Below, in pieces: positions 1 through 7,636 of a stretch of DNA of 64,000 nucleotides. Origin of the DNA: Rhizobium sp. TH2 (GTDB taxonomy: Bacteria > Pseudomonadota > Alphaproteobacteria > Rhizobiales > Rhizobiaceae); NCBI RefSeq assembly GCF_024707525.1, contig NZ_CP062231.1, positions 248,001-312,000 of the forward strand, read 5' to 3'. Positions within the stretch are counted from its first letter, which is position 1. Every line of letters starts with the position of its first letter. The position numbers and the translations under genes are program-made. Under the pieces are notes generated by a model. The model was not told where the DNA came from, searched no databases, and worked only from the letters and a program-made list of their open reading frames with translations.

Positions 1-2808
1 ATTGACCTTGGCTTTAGTGAGTGCCGGCTCCATCTTGATCATCGCGCGGCGAATGATATCGGCGGCAGAACCCTGGATCGGCGCGTTGATCGAGGCGCGC
101 TCGTTGAACGCCCGGACCGATGGATTGGACGAACGGATCTCCGGATAGTGGATGCGCCGGCCGAAGATCGTCTCGACATAACCGAGATCACGCGCCTTGG
201 CCTTGGAACCATCCATATAGTCCTTGATGCCGGGGAAGCGCTCGAAATACTTCCTGATGTAATCGCCCGCCTCGGAACGCTCGATCGACAGCTGGTTCGC
301 CAGCCCAAACGCGGAAATACCGTAGATGATGCCGAAATTGATCGCCTTGGCGCGCCTGCGCACGTCCGACGGCATGCCCTCGACCGGCACGCCGAACATC
401 TCCGACGCCGTCATGGCATGGATGTCGATGCCGTCGGCGAAGGCCTGCTTGAGCTGTGGAATATCGGCGAAATGCGCCAGCACCCGAAGCTCGATCTGGC
501 TGTAGTCGGCCGAGATCAGCACATGGCCCGGCTCGGCGATGAAGGCGGTGCGGATCTTGCGCCCCTCGGCGGTGCGCACCGGAATGTTCTGCAGGTTCGG
601 CTCGGATGAAGCCAGCCGCCCCGTCGTCGTCGCCGCCATCGCGTAGCTCGTATGCACCCGCCTGGTATCGGGATGGATATAGCCCGGCAGCGAGTCGGTA
701 TAAGTGCTCTTGAGCTTGGTCAACTGGCGCCAGTCGACGATCTTGCGCGGCAGTTCGTGACCGGCCGCCGCGAGATCCTCCAGCACCTGCGCCGAGGTCG
801 ACCATTGCCCGGTCTTGGTCTTGCCGCCGCCGGAATCGAAGCCCATTTTCCCGAAGAGAATATCGCCGAGCTGCTTGGGCGAGCCGATGTTGAACCGCTC
901 GCCCGAGAGCTGGTAGACCTCTTCCTCGTAGCGCGCCGCCGATTGCGCGAGTTCCCCCGAAAGCCGCGACAGAACCTGCCGGTCGACCGAGATGCCGCGC
1001 TCCTCCATCCGGGCGATGACCGGCACCAACGGCCGCTCCAAACGTTCGTAGACACTTACCAATCCCTTGGCTGCCACCTGCGGCTTCAGCACCAGCCACA
1101 GCCGCATCGTGATGTCGGAATCCTCGGCTGCGTAAGCCGTCGCTTTCGCGATATCGACGAGATCGAACGTCACCGAACTCTTGCCCGAGCCGGTGACGTC
1201 CTTGTAGGCGATCGGCTTGTGGCCCAGCCAGCGTTCGGAAAGCGTATCCATGCCGTGATTGGTGTTGACGCCGCCGTCGATCACGTAGCTCATCAGCATC
1301 GTATCGTCGAAGGGCGCGACGACTATGCCGTGGCGCTTCATCACCAGCCAGTCATACTTGATGTTCTGGCCGACCTTCAGCACGGTGGGGTCTTCCATCA
1401 GCGGCTTGACCAGTCCGAGCGCCTCCCGCACCGGAATCTGGCCCTCGGCAATGCCGCCGCCGAGCAGGTCGCCGTGACCTGATTTGTGCCCCACCGGCAC
1501 GTAGCAGGCGGAAATCTTCCGCCCCGCCGGGTTCTCGGCATTATCCGCGATCGCCAGCGAGAAGCCCGCAAGCTCCGCCTGCATCGGGTCGAGCGAATTG
1601 GTCTCCGTGTCGAAGGCGACCACGCCGGTCTCGCGCGCAGCCGCGATCCAGCGTTCCAGCGCCGCAACGTCCCGCACCGTCTCATAGGTCGAATGATCGA
1701 TCGGCGCCGTGGCAAAATGCTCGCGCCGGCTCTTCGCCAGCCCCGCCACCGCATAGCCCGCTTCGGCGCCGTCGCTGACCGTCTTGCCCGAGGCTGCCGG
1801 CGCCTTCACACCCTCCGGCAGCGGAATGCCCGCACCCTGGCCGGCATCGAGATCCGGGCCCCGCGCTGCGCCATCCCACACCACGGGCACATTGGCCGCC
1901 TCGATCGCATTGGCGTCGCAGTCGCAGGCGTCGGCCACGCGCTTGGTCAGGGTGGTGAATTCCATCGCTTTCAGGAACCCGATCAGCTTCGGCCCGTCCT
2001 GCTTTTCGAGCGCCAGATCAGCGAGCGGCATGGTCACCGGCGTGTCAAGCCTCAGCGTCACCAGTTGCTTCGAGATTTTCACCAGTTCGCGGGCGGCGAG
2101 AATGTTCTCGCGCCGTTTCTCCTGCTTGATCTCGTGGGCGCGCTCCATCAGCGTGTCGAGACTGCCGTATTCGAGCAGCAGCGCGGCGGCTGTCTTCGGC
2201 CCGATGCCGGGAATGCCCGGCACGTTGTCGGTACTGTCGCCGGTCAGCGCCTGCAGGTCGATCATCATTTCGGGCGGCACGCCCCATTTCTCGATGACTT
2301 CGGGTATCGAGATCTGCTTGTCCTTCATGCCGTCATACATGTGGACGCGTTCGGTCACCAACTGCATCAGGTCCTTGTCCGACGAGATGATGGTGGCCTC
2401 GGCGCCCGTGGCTTCGGCCTGGCGCGCATAGGTGGCGATGATGTCGTCGGCCTCGTATCCCTCGATCTCGATGCAGGGCAGGTTGAACGCCCGCGTCGCC
2501 TCGCGGATCAGCCCGAATTGCGGAATCAGCTCCTCCGGCGGCGCCGAACGGTTGGCCTTGTATTCGGGGTAGATCTCCTTGCGGAACGTGGTCGAGGAAT
2601 AGTCGAAGATCACCGCGAAATGCGTCGGCGTCACGCCCACCTCGGTGTTGCGCGCATCCACCAGCAGTTTCCACAGCATGTTGCAGAACCCGGCAACCGC
2701 GCCCACCGGCAGCTTGTCGGATTTGCGTGTCAGCGCGGGCAGCGCATGGAACGCCCGGAAAATATAGCCCGAGCCATCGACGAGGAAGAGATGATCACCT
2801 TTTTGCAT
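1..2808 (-). CDS. polA: DNA polymerase I (3' end outside window)
   Basis: DNA polymerase I, for Okazaki fragment maturation and excision repair synthesis in the cytoplasm. The frame stays open from the ATG at 2808 to the window edge, giving 936 residues, so only the last few percent is missing. The N-terminus (MQKGDHLFLVDGSGYIFRAF) is the 5' nuclease domain. A FDTETN motif near residue 398 shows that the 3'-5' proofreading exonuclease keeps its acidic residues. Polymerase motif A (DYSQIELR, about residue 766) and the O-helix (RRAKAINFGIIYG, about 820) are intact. The final palm motif lies off the edge. No strong ribosome binding site is seen; the start is chosen from the family N-terminus. 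The gene is transcribed toward the window start, away from a repeat-filled intergenic region. Confidence 0.98.
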   Translation of the reverse strand, partial: MQKGDHLFLVDGSGYIFRAFHALPALTRKSDKLPVGAVAGFCNMLWKLLVDARNTEVGVTPTHFAVIFDYSSTTFRKEIYPEYKANRSAPPEELIPQFGLIREATRAFNLPCIEIEGYEADDIIATYARQAEATGAEATIISSDKDLMQLVTERVHMYDGMKDKQISIPEVIEKWGVPPEMMIDLQALTGDSTDNVPGIPGIGPKTAAALLLEYGSLDTLMERAHEIKQEKRRENILAARELVKISKQLVTLRLDTPVTMPLADLALEKQDGPKLIGFLKAMEFTTLTKRVADACDCDANAIEAANVPVVWDGAARGPDLDAGQGAGIPLPEGVKAPAASGKTVSDGAEAGYAVAGLAKSRREHFATAPIDHSTYETVRDVAALERWIAAARETGVVAFDTETNSLDPMQAELAGFSLAIADNAENPAGRKISACYVPVGHKSGHGDLLGGGIAEGQIPVREALGLVKPLMEDPTVLKVGQNIKYDWLVMKRHGIVVAPFDDTMLMSYVIDGGVNTNHGMDTLSERWLGHKPIAYKDVTGSGKSSVTFDLVDIAKATAYAAEDSDITMRLWLVLKPQVAAKGLVSVYERLERPLVPVIARMEERGISVDRQVLSRLSGELAQSAARYEEEVYQLSGERFNIGSPKQLGDILFGKMGFDSGGGKTKTGQWSTSAQVLEDLAAAGHELPRKIVDWRQLTKLKSTYTDSLPGYIHPDTRRVHTSYAMAATTTGRLASSEPNLQNIPVRTAEGRKIRTAFIAEPGHVLISADYSQIELRVLAHFADIPQLKQAFADGIDIHAMTASEMFGVPVEGMPSDVRRRAKAINFGIIYGISAFGLANQLSIERSEAGDYIRKYFERFPGIKDYMDGSKAKARDLGYVETIFGRRIHYPEIRSSNPSVRAFNERASINAPIQGSAADIIRRAMIKMEPALTKAKVN

Positions 2809-3080
2809 GGCGCTTTGTTAGCATGAGGAGAGCGTGAGTCAAAGATTGCGCCATGCCGGAAGCGGCCCGGGGCCTGACTTATTTTCGCCCGCCCTAGCAG
2901 CAAATTCCGGCGCACCGCCCCATCGCCGCGACTGGCGGAGCCGCGTGGAGGTCAAGGGCCGATGCACCGGATTTTGCAGCGCTTCCTGGCGGGGGAAGAG
3001 CGTCACGGATACCGCCCGATCATGACAGAAAGTGTCAGCAGTCGCGCGACCGCGCTGGTGGAACGCCGGTGGAGCCTCTT

Positions 3081-3216
3081 GCTCCCTCTTCTCCCCCTGG
3101 GGAGAAGGTGGCCGAAGGCCGGATGAGGGGTTGCGCGAAGCGCCAAGCCGGGTTGTGAGAACCCCTCATCGCCTCGCCTACGCTCGGCACTTCTCCCCAA
3201 GGGGAGAAGAGGGAGC
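3081..3216. repeat. Two head-to-head CTTCTCCCC-type extragenic palindromes
   Basis: One repeat unit runs forward (CTTCTCCCC..GGGGAGAAG, spacer, GATGAGGGG; about 3081-3131). A second runs in reverse (3160-3216). Together they form one long inverted repeat whose outermost 16 bases (3081-3096 and 3201-3216) are perfectly complementary. Further copies occur at 3241-3285, 13263-13315 and 13341-13385, always between genes. This fits a rhizobial intergenic mosaic element. On transcription the arms could form a long hairpin. Confidence 0.85.
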
Positions 3217-3240
3217 CCACAGTTCCGCCCGCGCCACGAG

Positions 3241-3285
3241 TCCCTTCTCCCCGCCTGCGGGGAGAAGGGCAGGCAGATGAGGGGC
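3241..3285 (+). repeat. CTTCTCCCC-type extragenic palindrome, third copy
   Basis: CTTCTCCCC, a short loop and GGGGAGAAG are followed by GGCAGGCAGATGAGGGGC. The GGCAGGCAGATGAGGGGC part is matched, in reverse complement, by the copy at 13263-13315, so hairpin and tail travel as one unit. Confidence 0.8.
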
Positions 3286-3340
3286 AACTCTCAGCCCGAC
3301 GCTCCGGCGACGCGCGTCACGAACACACACACGCGACGTC

Positions 3341-3363
3341 ATCCTAGGCCTTGTGCCTAGGAT
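3341..3363. repeat. ATCCTAGGC hairpin repeat
   Basis: A perfect 9-bp inverted repeat (ATCCTAGGC, loop CTTGT, GCCTAGGAT), preceded by CGTC and followed by CTGG. It resembles the CGTCATCC..GGATC hairpin that recurs between genes in many alphaproteobacteria. It is a different family from the neighbouring CTTCTCCCC repeats. Confidence 0.65.
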
Positions 3364-3535
3364 CTGGTGCCGCTCCCAAGCCATCGGCGTCCCTGCTCGC
3401 CTTCGCTGGCTACGCTGCGGAAGTACGGCTGCGATGGGGAATTGATTGCAAGTGAGGCTGGTGGGATAAAGGGCGTCATCGTCAATACCCAATCGACGCC
3501 TTCCCATCAGCTCAAGCTGCCACTATTTGAAAATA

Positions 3536-3564
3536 AACGACTTAACGCATCCCGTTAAGTCGTT
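3536..3564. promoter_or_regulatory. Operator of the HigB/XRE-ImmA cassette
   Basis: A perfect 12-bp inverted repeat, AACGACTTAACG - CATCC - CGTTAAGTCGTT, runs into the -35 hexamer of the cassette promoter. Position and symmetry fit the binding site of the dimeric XRE protein encoded by the second gene, giving negative autoregulation as in other HigBA-type modules. The operator role is inferred; the palindrome is seen directly. Confidence 0.75.
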
Positions 3565-3591
3565 GACTATTGAGCGTGGTTCGCTTATTGT
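3563..3591 (+). promoter_or_regulatory. Sigma-70-type promoter, probably leaderless
   Basis: TTGACT at 3563-3568 is followed after 17 bases by TATTGT at 3586-3591. Only six bases separate the -10 from the ATG at 3598, so transcription should start at or next to that ATG. No Shine-Dalgarno sequence precedes it. The toxin mRNA is therefore likely to be leaderless. Confidence 0.65.
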
Positions 3592-3597
3592 ACGGCA

Positions 3598-3906
3598 ATG
3601 AAAATTGAATTTCTGACGCGAAAACTTGCGCTGATTGAGACCGATAGGGCTGCAGAGACAAAGCTGCCTATTGCTGTAATCCAGTCTGCTCGGCTCAAAT
3701 TGACACTCCTGCGCGCTGCACCAGACATTGGTACGCTGCAGGGCTGGAAGAGCCTCGGGTATCGCGAAACTTCCCGCGGCTCGGACGTTGAGCACACGAT
3801 TTTTGTAACACCAGAATGGGAGATGAACATGCAGTTCCAAATCGAACAGGATTCCACACGCGTTGTTGTAGTCAGCATGAAAGAATGCAGCCGGGAGTCG
3901 GCTTGA
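3598..3906 (+). CDS. HigB-like (RelE/ParE superfamily) toxin
   Basis: A 102-residue protein matching the pattern of HigB-like toxins. It has an N-terminal helix pair (..KLALIETDRAAETKLP..), an LxLLRAAPDIGTLQGWKSL segment, and a C-terminal beta region (EMNMQFQIEQDSTRVVVVSM) of the kind that forms the mRNA-interferase sheet. Such toxins cleave mRNA on the ribosome. The toxin-first order with the antitoxin second is the HigBA arrangement. The stop codon overlaps the next start (TGATG), so translation is probably coupled. Base composition is visibly more AT-rich than the flanking chromosome. The family call rests on gene order and general pattern, not on identified catalytic residues. Confidence 0.75.
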   Translation: MKIEFLTRKLALIETDRAAETKLPIAVIQSARLKLTLLRAAPDIGTLQGWKSLGYRETSRGSDVEHTIFVTPEWEMNMQFQIEQDSTRVVVVSMKECSRESA

Positions 3907-5033
3907 TGGATGAACTGAAATCAGTCGGGCTGCAGTCGCCAGGAGTCTTCATTAAGCACGAACTTGATGTAAGAGGATGGACACAGCGCGACTTAGCTTT
4001 CATCTTAGGTCAAACTGAGCAACAATTAAGCCCTTTGCTGGCGGGGAAACGGGCTATCACGCCAGACATGGCCCTGCTTCTAGGCGACGCCTTTGGGGTT
4101 AATCCCGAGTTCTTTGCAAATCTTCAAAGCCAATATGATCTTTCGAATGCTCGGACACCCGATCCTGGCGTGCGCGCACGTGCTGAGCTTCAAGTGATGT
4201 TTCCAGTCCGAGATATGATCCGACGTGGCTGGATAGAAGATTCTGAGGCATCCTTACTCAGGCTCCAAGTAGATAGATTTTTTGAAGTTGCGAATGAAAA
4301 TGAGATCAGTTCGATTTCGTTCGCTGCTAAGAAAACACACTACGATAGCGTGCCGCCGCATCAACTAGCCTGGGTTTATCGAGTGCGGCAACTTTCACGC
4401 CAAATTCAACTGCCACCATTTGATAGTGAGAAGCTGAAAATCGCGCTTCAACGTTTGCGCAGCCTGATGATTGATCCGGAAGCCGTTGGAGAAGTTCCAA
4501 GAATCCTCATGGAATGCGGCGTTAGATTTGTCGTAGTGGAGCTGCTTCCAGGTGCAAAGATAGATGCCGTATGTACTTGGCTCAATGACGAAAGTCCTGT
4601 CATTGGGATGTCAACTTTATACGATCGTCTGGACAATTTCTGGTTTGTTGTACGTCACGAAATTGAGCATGTTTTGCGGGGCGACGGAAAAGGTGATGAT
4701 TGGATCGTCGATCATCTCGTCGGCGAACATGCGTCCGCCGATTCCGGCGTGGAAGAGGCCGAGCGTATCGCGAATGCTGCGGCTGCCGATTTCTGTGTGC
4801 CGCGTCAGAAGATGGAATCCTTTTTTACTCGAAAGCATCCGTATTTCGCCGAGAGAGATGTATTAGGCTTTGCTGCATTAATGCATGTCCATCCCGGAAT
4901 TGTTGTCGGTCAACTTCAACACAAGATGAAAAGATTCGACTATCTTCGTAAATACCAAGTGCCTGTGCGTAAATTCTTGACTGCAAAAGCCGTAACCGAT
5001 GGTTGGGGTAGTGTCGCAGCGGCAGAACTCTAA
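3906..5033 (+). CDS. XRE-family antitoxin fused to ImmA/IrrE-type metallopeptidase domain
   Basis: A 375-residue protein. Residues about 25-68 form an XRE helix-turn-helix (RGWTQRDLAFILGQTEQQLS..). The C-terminal half carries a gluzincin-like HEIEH motif at residues 251-255 within FVVRHEIEHVLRG, the zinc site of ImmA/IrrE peptidases. ImmA-type domains cleave or sense a partner regulator. Fused to a HigA-like DNA-binding domain they occur in extended toxin-antitoxin modules. The ATG at 3906 is chosen because it overlaps the toxin stop and begins just before the HTH; upstream in-frame starts would lie inside the toxin gene. It probably neutralises the toxin and binds the 3536-3564 palindrome. 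What the peptidase acts on is unknown. Confidence 0.85.
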   Translation: MDELKSVGLQSPGVFIKHELDVRGWTQRDLAFILGQTEQQLSPLLAGKRAITPDMALLLGDAFGVNPEFFANLQSQYDLSNARTPDPGVRARAELQVMFPVRDMIRRGWIEDSEASLLRLQVDRFFEVANENEISSISFAAKKTHYDSVPPHQLAWVYRVRQLSRQIQLPPFDSEKLKIALQRLRSLMIDPEAVGEVPRILMECGVRFVVVELLPGAKIDAVCTWLNDESPVIGMSTLYDRLDNFWFVVRHEIEHVLRGDGKGDDWIVDHLVGEHASADSGVEEAERIANAAAADFCVPRQKMESFFTRKHPYFAERDVLGFAALMHVHPGIVVGQLQHKMKRFDYLRKYQVPVRKFLTAKAVTDGWGSVAAAEL

Positions 5034-5046
5034 CCGGAGAGACCCT

Positions 5047-5526
5047 ATGGTGTCTTACACTGAGCAGATGCAGGGCATTTTTAATCGCTATATTGCCGAA
5101 GTTAGTGCGTCACCAGTATCTCTTGACGAGGTGGCGGAATGGGCAATCCGGAAACGTCTTTTCTTTCCTCAACCAAGAGATGTTTCCAAGCTTTGTCGCG
5201 AAGCACTTGCTGAGAGTCTACGACATGAGAAGCGGGTGGATGAGAAAGGTCGAAAATATCGATCAAAGCACTCGGTAAGAGAAGCAATTGGAGGTGCGCA
5301 GCTTAACTTGTGGGCAGATATCGACAGCGCGCCTCGCTCTTTCATGGAACGATCATTCGCCCAGCGGCGCAAGTCCATTTCTGATGATTGCTTTCAAATT
5401 AAACAGGATGTCGACCATTTCAACGATAGAGATCCGGCATCGTCGCCTATTCAGATGATACTCGACTTCTCAGAAGACGTCGCTGAAATGGAAGCACTGC
5501 GTTACGGTGGGTCCGAGGCGGCTTGA
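5047..5526 (+). CDS. Conserved third protein of the HigB/XRE-ImmA cassette, function unknown
   Basis: A 159-residue soluble protein with no recognised domain. It starts at the ATG at 5047, behind a CCGGAGAGA ribosome binding site and 13 bases after the XRE-ImmA stop, so it belongs to the same operon. It is rich in charged residues. Features that look conserved-type are RKLxxxE-like helices near residues 45-60, a basic KGRKYRSKH patch (68-75), LNLWADI (87-92) and DCFQIKQDVDHFN (114-126). The end is acidic (LDFSEDVAEMEAL). From memory, similar proteins sit next to XRE-ImmA/IrrE genes in other proteobacteria, but that could not be checked here. It may be a third module component or the peptidase target. 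Confidence 0.75.
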   Translation: MVSYTEQMQGIFNRYIAEVSASPVSLDEVAEWAIRKRLFFPQPRDVSKLCREALAESLRHEKRVDEKGRKYRSKHSVREAIGGAQLNLWADIDSAPRSFMERSFAQRRKSISDDCFQIKQDVDHFNDRDPASSPIQMILDFSEDVAEMEALRYGGSEAA

Positions 5527-5613
5527 TACGAAAAGGCGATAGGGGCGGAGTTCCTATAATTCGATCCTGCGCGTAAAATTGATTCCATAATTTCTGGCTA
5601 ATAAGGTGCCACG

Positions 5614-6528
5614 ATGTCATTTGATGTAAAGATCAAGAGTAATGAAATTGTATCCCCCTTCTTATCGAGTATCGAAAATCGAAAAATAAAATTTGATGAA
5701 CTCAAGTTAGATCCTAGGAGAGCGGTTCGCACCAAAGTTTCCCGGCTTTCTGAGGACATCGTTGCTTGCGCTGAAATTATTCTGAATTACGTTGATAAGC
5801 TGCCCGAGCCCGGGCATCCCGAAGTTGAGTCTACACCACTCAAGAATGCGTTCGAAAAGCTTTGCTACGTGGCCGCAGAAACCTTCGAGGCTTACGAGGA
5901 TTTAGGGCAAGCGTTCAAGTTCGGCAAGGACGCGAAGAGGCAGTTTGACAAAACAATCAAGAGCCACCGGCGCGATTGGGGCCTTATTTGCAACGCTATC
6001 AAGCACGATATGAATGAATTAGTCCCCGTCTTCACCCGTCACTTGGAGTCGAAACGCTATCTGCACTGCTTTTCGCTAATGCGGCCACTCGGCGACGACA
6101 AGTGCGCCATAAATATGAGCCTGCATTCCGGCTCGGAACAAATGCGTTCTTATACCGTCGCCCTCAGGCAGCTTATTTCTGACGTCGTAAAGTGCGATAG
6201 GGCGGCAGCTATTCTTTGGAGCACGTTGCCTGACACCGAAGATGCCCCGTTGTCTGTTCCCATTGTAATACTTAGCGGACTGTTGGATGCAATGACCCGT
6301 GTGTCAAGAACGGAACCACGTGCTTATAAGCGCCAATCAAGCATGTATGATGGGTTCACCATACATAGCGATTATGTGTCATTCGGAAGGATGCAGGCCG
6401 AGATCGAAAGCGGCGATATCGCGGTTACCTCTCTTCAAAGGGGTGACGGCGTCGTGGTTACCTTTCCGATTCTGGGAAGCGACGGGGAGACATTTACAGA
6501 TGGAAGTTTTCGTAGATCGGTGGGATGA
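5614..6528 (+). CDS. Hypothetical protein in accessory island
   Basis: A 304-residue, mostly helical soluble protein without signal peptide or membrane segment. It is not recognised. An RRDWGLICNAIKHDMNEL stretch (about residues 119-136) recalls the N-x-x-KH helix of some HEPN-like proteins. The strict HEPN R-x4-6-H spacing is not present, so no nuclease activity is claimed. The gene follows the three-gene cassette by 87 bases, has an AAGGTG ribosome binding site, and shares its low GC content, which suggests acquisition in the same event. It may be a separate transcription unit. Confidence 0.7.
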   Translation: MSFDVKIKSNEIVSPFLSSIENRKIKFDELKLDPRRAVRTKVSRLSEDIVACAEIILNYVDKLPEPGHPEVESTPLKNAFEKLCYVAAETFEAYEDLGQAFKFGKDAKRQFDKTIKSHRRDWGLICNAIKHDMNELVPVFTRHLESKRYLHCFSLMRPLGDDKCAINMSLHSGSEQMRSYTVALRQLISDVVKCDRAAAILWSTLPDTEDAPLSVPIVILSGLLDAMTRVSRTEPRAYKRQSSMYDGFTIHSDYVSFGRMQAEIESGDIAVTSLQRGDGVVVTFPILGSDGETFTDGSFRRSVG

Positions 6529-6548
6529 GCGAAAGCGATCCATGAGTC

Positions 6549-6624
6549 TACCTCTCCCCTTGCGGGAGAGGATAGAAAACCTGCTTTTTCATTGAAAAAG
6601 CTTAGGTTTTCTTGGTGAGGGGTG
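6549..6624 (+). repeat. Modular CTCTCCCC extragenic repeat, copy 1
   Basis: The architecture is TACCTCTCCCC-loop-GGGAGAGGATAG, then a central palindrome (AAAACCT..AGGTTTT), then CTTGGTGAGGGGTG. Copies at 20029-20196, 20223-20323 and 63898-64000 share both ends but have different central palindromes. The unit is therefore a mosaic with an exchangeable middle. Confidence 0.8.
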
Positions 6625-6729
6625 AAAGCCATCCCCAACCGAAAAGCCAAAAATAGGAAAATATTCACAAAACCTCTTCCCATCCCCACACCCTCGTGCT
6701 ACATTCCTCTCGTTCCGTCGTCGGATACA

Positions 6730-7074
6730 CCGGGTGGCGTCACCCGGCGAGGCGGGCCATGTGCCTTCGTGCGGTCGTGACGCAAGACCGCGCGCGGGGC
6801 TCATGCAGAGAATGGTTCTCCTCCGGGCTGAAAAAGGCCCGGGCGTGCCTGTGAGGCATTGGAGGCCCGAACGGAATGCGGGGGTGATGGTCCCGCAAAC
6901 GCCATGTCAGCGATGGATGGCGGGATACGTACATCGGATGCCGACGGGTTCGAGAACCTGAGCGGTACCAGGCCGTTCGGTGACGCAGAGGAACCGGAGT
7001 TGCATGGGATAAATGCGTGAGCGGGGCGCCTTCTGGCGCAACATATAAACAAACAGAGAGGCTCCAGAAGGCGC
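6730..7074. ncRNA. Candidate structured RNA or hairpin-rich element
   Basis: Successive perfect stems are CCGGGTG/CACCCGG (6730-6747), GCGGTC/GACCGC (6771-6791), CCGGGC/GCCCGG (6823-6842), TGCC/GGCA (6846-6858), GCGGG/CCCGC (6878-6896) and CGCCAT/ATGGCG (6900-6922). Four of them sit inside a possible closing helix GGTTCTC (6814-6820) / GAGAACC (6952-6958). An 11-bp stem GCGCCTTCTGG/CCAGAAGGCGC spans 7026-7074. This is more ordered structure than chance suggests. No known riboswitch, RNase P, tmRNA or SRP RNA signature was recognised. Strand and function are unknown. Confidence 0.35.
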
Positions 7075-7170
7075 TCCGTCCGAAATCTCCCCCAAGCCAC
7101 GGACCGAAAACCGGCCGCGTGACCGTATAGCCGTGTCCATTTTCCCGAGATCCATTTTGCGAGGCCCGAT

Positions 7171-7566
7171 ATGAAACATCCCGTCAGCGCCAGAAACTTC
7201 AACCACTGGGCGCCCGCCATGCTGCGCCAGTGCCTGAATGCCGAATTCGCCCATATCAGGTGCCCGCTGCGCAAGTGTCGGCGCGACGGCTGCTGCACCG
7301 GCCCGCTTGTTGCGATGGATGACACACGGGCACTGCGCCTGGCGCCGATGGATATCACCCGCGTCCGCGCCGACGAGACGCTGATGCCCTTCTGCTTCAA
7401 CACCCTGCCGCACGACATGCAGAGCCGCGCAGCCCTGGCCTACGAGGCCAATGTCAAGACGCTGCTGGCCGATCCGCAGGCGACCGTGGAGGAAGCCACC
7501 CGCACCATCGGCGCGCGGAGTTGGAAGAAGTTCGTTCTCGGCAGCGTGCCGGTTGGCGCCGAATGA
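7171..7566 (+). CDS. Conserved hypothetical protein with cysteine cluster
   Basis: A 131-residue protein of unknown function. It starts at an ATG preceded by GAGG six bases upstream. The clearest feature is a CPLRKCRRDGCC segment near residues 31-42, four cysteines in a basic stretch that could bind a metal. The rest is a soluble helical protein ending KKFVLGSVPVGAE. No domain is recognised. The next gene follows after 70 bases on the same strand. Confidence 0.75.
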   Translation: MKHPVSARNFNHWAPAMLRQCLNAEFAHIRCPLRKCRRDGCCTGPLVAMDDTRALRLAPMDITRVRADETLMPFCFNTLPHDMQSRAALAYEANVKTLLADPQATVEEATRTIGARSWKKFVLGSVPVGAE

Positions 7567-7636
7567 TGCAAAAACCGCTGCCTTTCGCCGATCTTTGTGC
7601 TAATCCCGCGCCCAGCGAAGAATTCGAGGATATCAC

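Larger units (their letters stand above)
2809..3597. other. Gene-free repeat mosaic upstream of polA and the TA island
   Basis: No convincing gene is seen in these 789 bases. They hold three copies of a CTTCTCCCC-type palindromic repeat (3081-3131, 3160-3216, 3241-3285), a separate ATCCTAGGC hairpin (3341-3363) and, at the right end, the promoter and operator of the toxin-antitoxin cassette. Short open frames here run through the repeats on both strands and have no ribosome binding site or recognisable product. Confidence 0.7.
6529..7170. other. Gene-free region with repeat copy and serial hairpins
   Basis: No credible protein gene is seen. The left part holds a modular CTCTCCCC repeat (6549-6624). 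From about 6730 to 7074 there is a run of hairpins consistent with a structured RNA or a further repeat element. Frames open on the minus strand have composition typical of non-coding GC-rich DNA and no start context. Confidence 0.6.

Noticed and set aside
1486-2826. A plus-strand frame of 446 codons antisense to polA
   Set aside because: The minus strand encodes DNA polymerase I with all motifs. The antisense product is rich in His/Arg/Gly with no recognisable fold.
2834-3025. A 63-residue plus-strand protein upstream of polA
   Set aside because: No ribosome binding site, non-coding composition and no recognisable product; more likely part of the polA leader and the repeat region.
5614-6528. 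HEPN ribonuclease assignment
   Set aside because: The NAIKHD helix is suggestive, but the R-x4-6-H motif spacing is not present.
6730-7074. A known riboswitch, RNase P RNA, tmRNA or SRP RNA in the hairpin-rich region
   Set aside because: None of the hallmark sequences of these RNAs was found on either strand, so only an unnamed structured candidate is reported.
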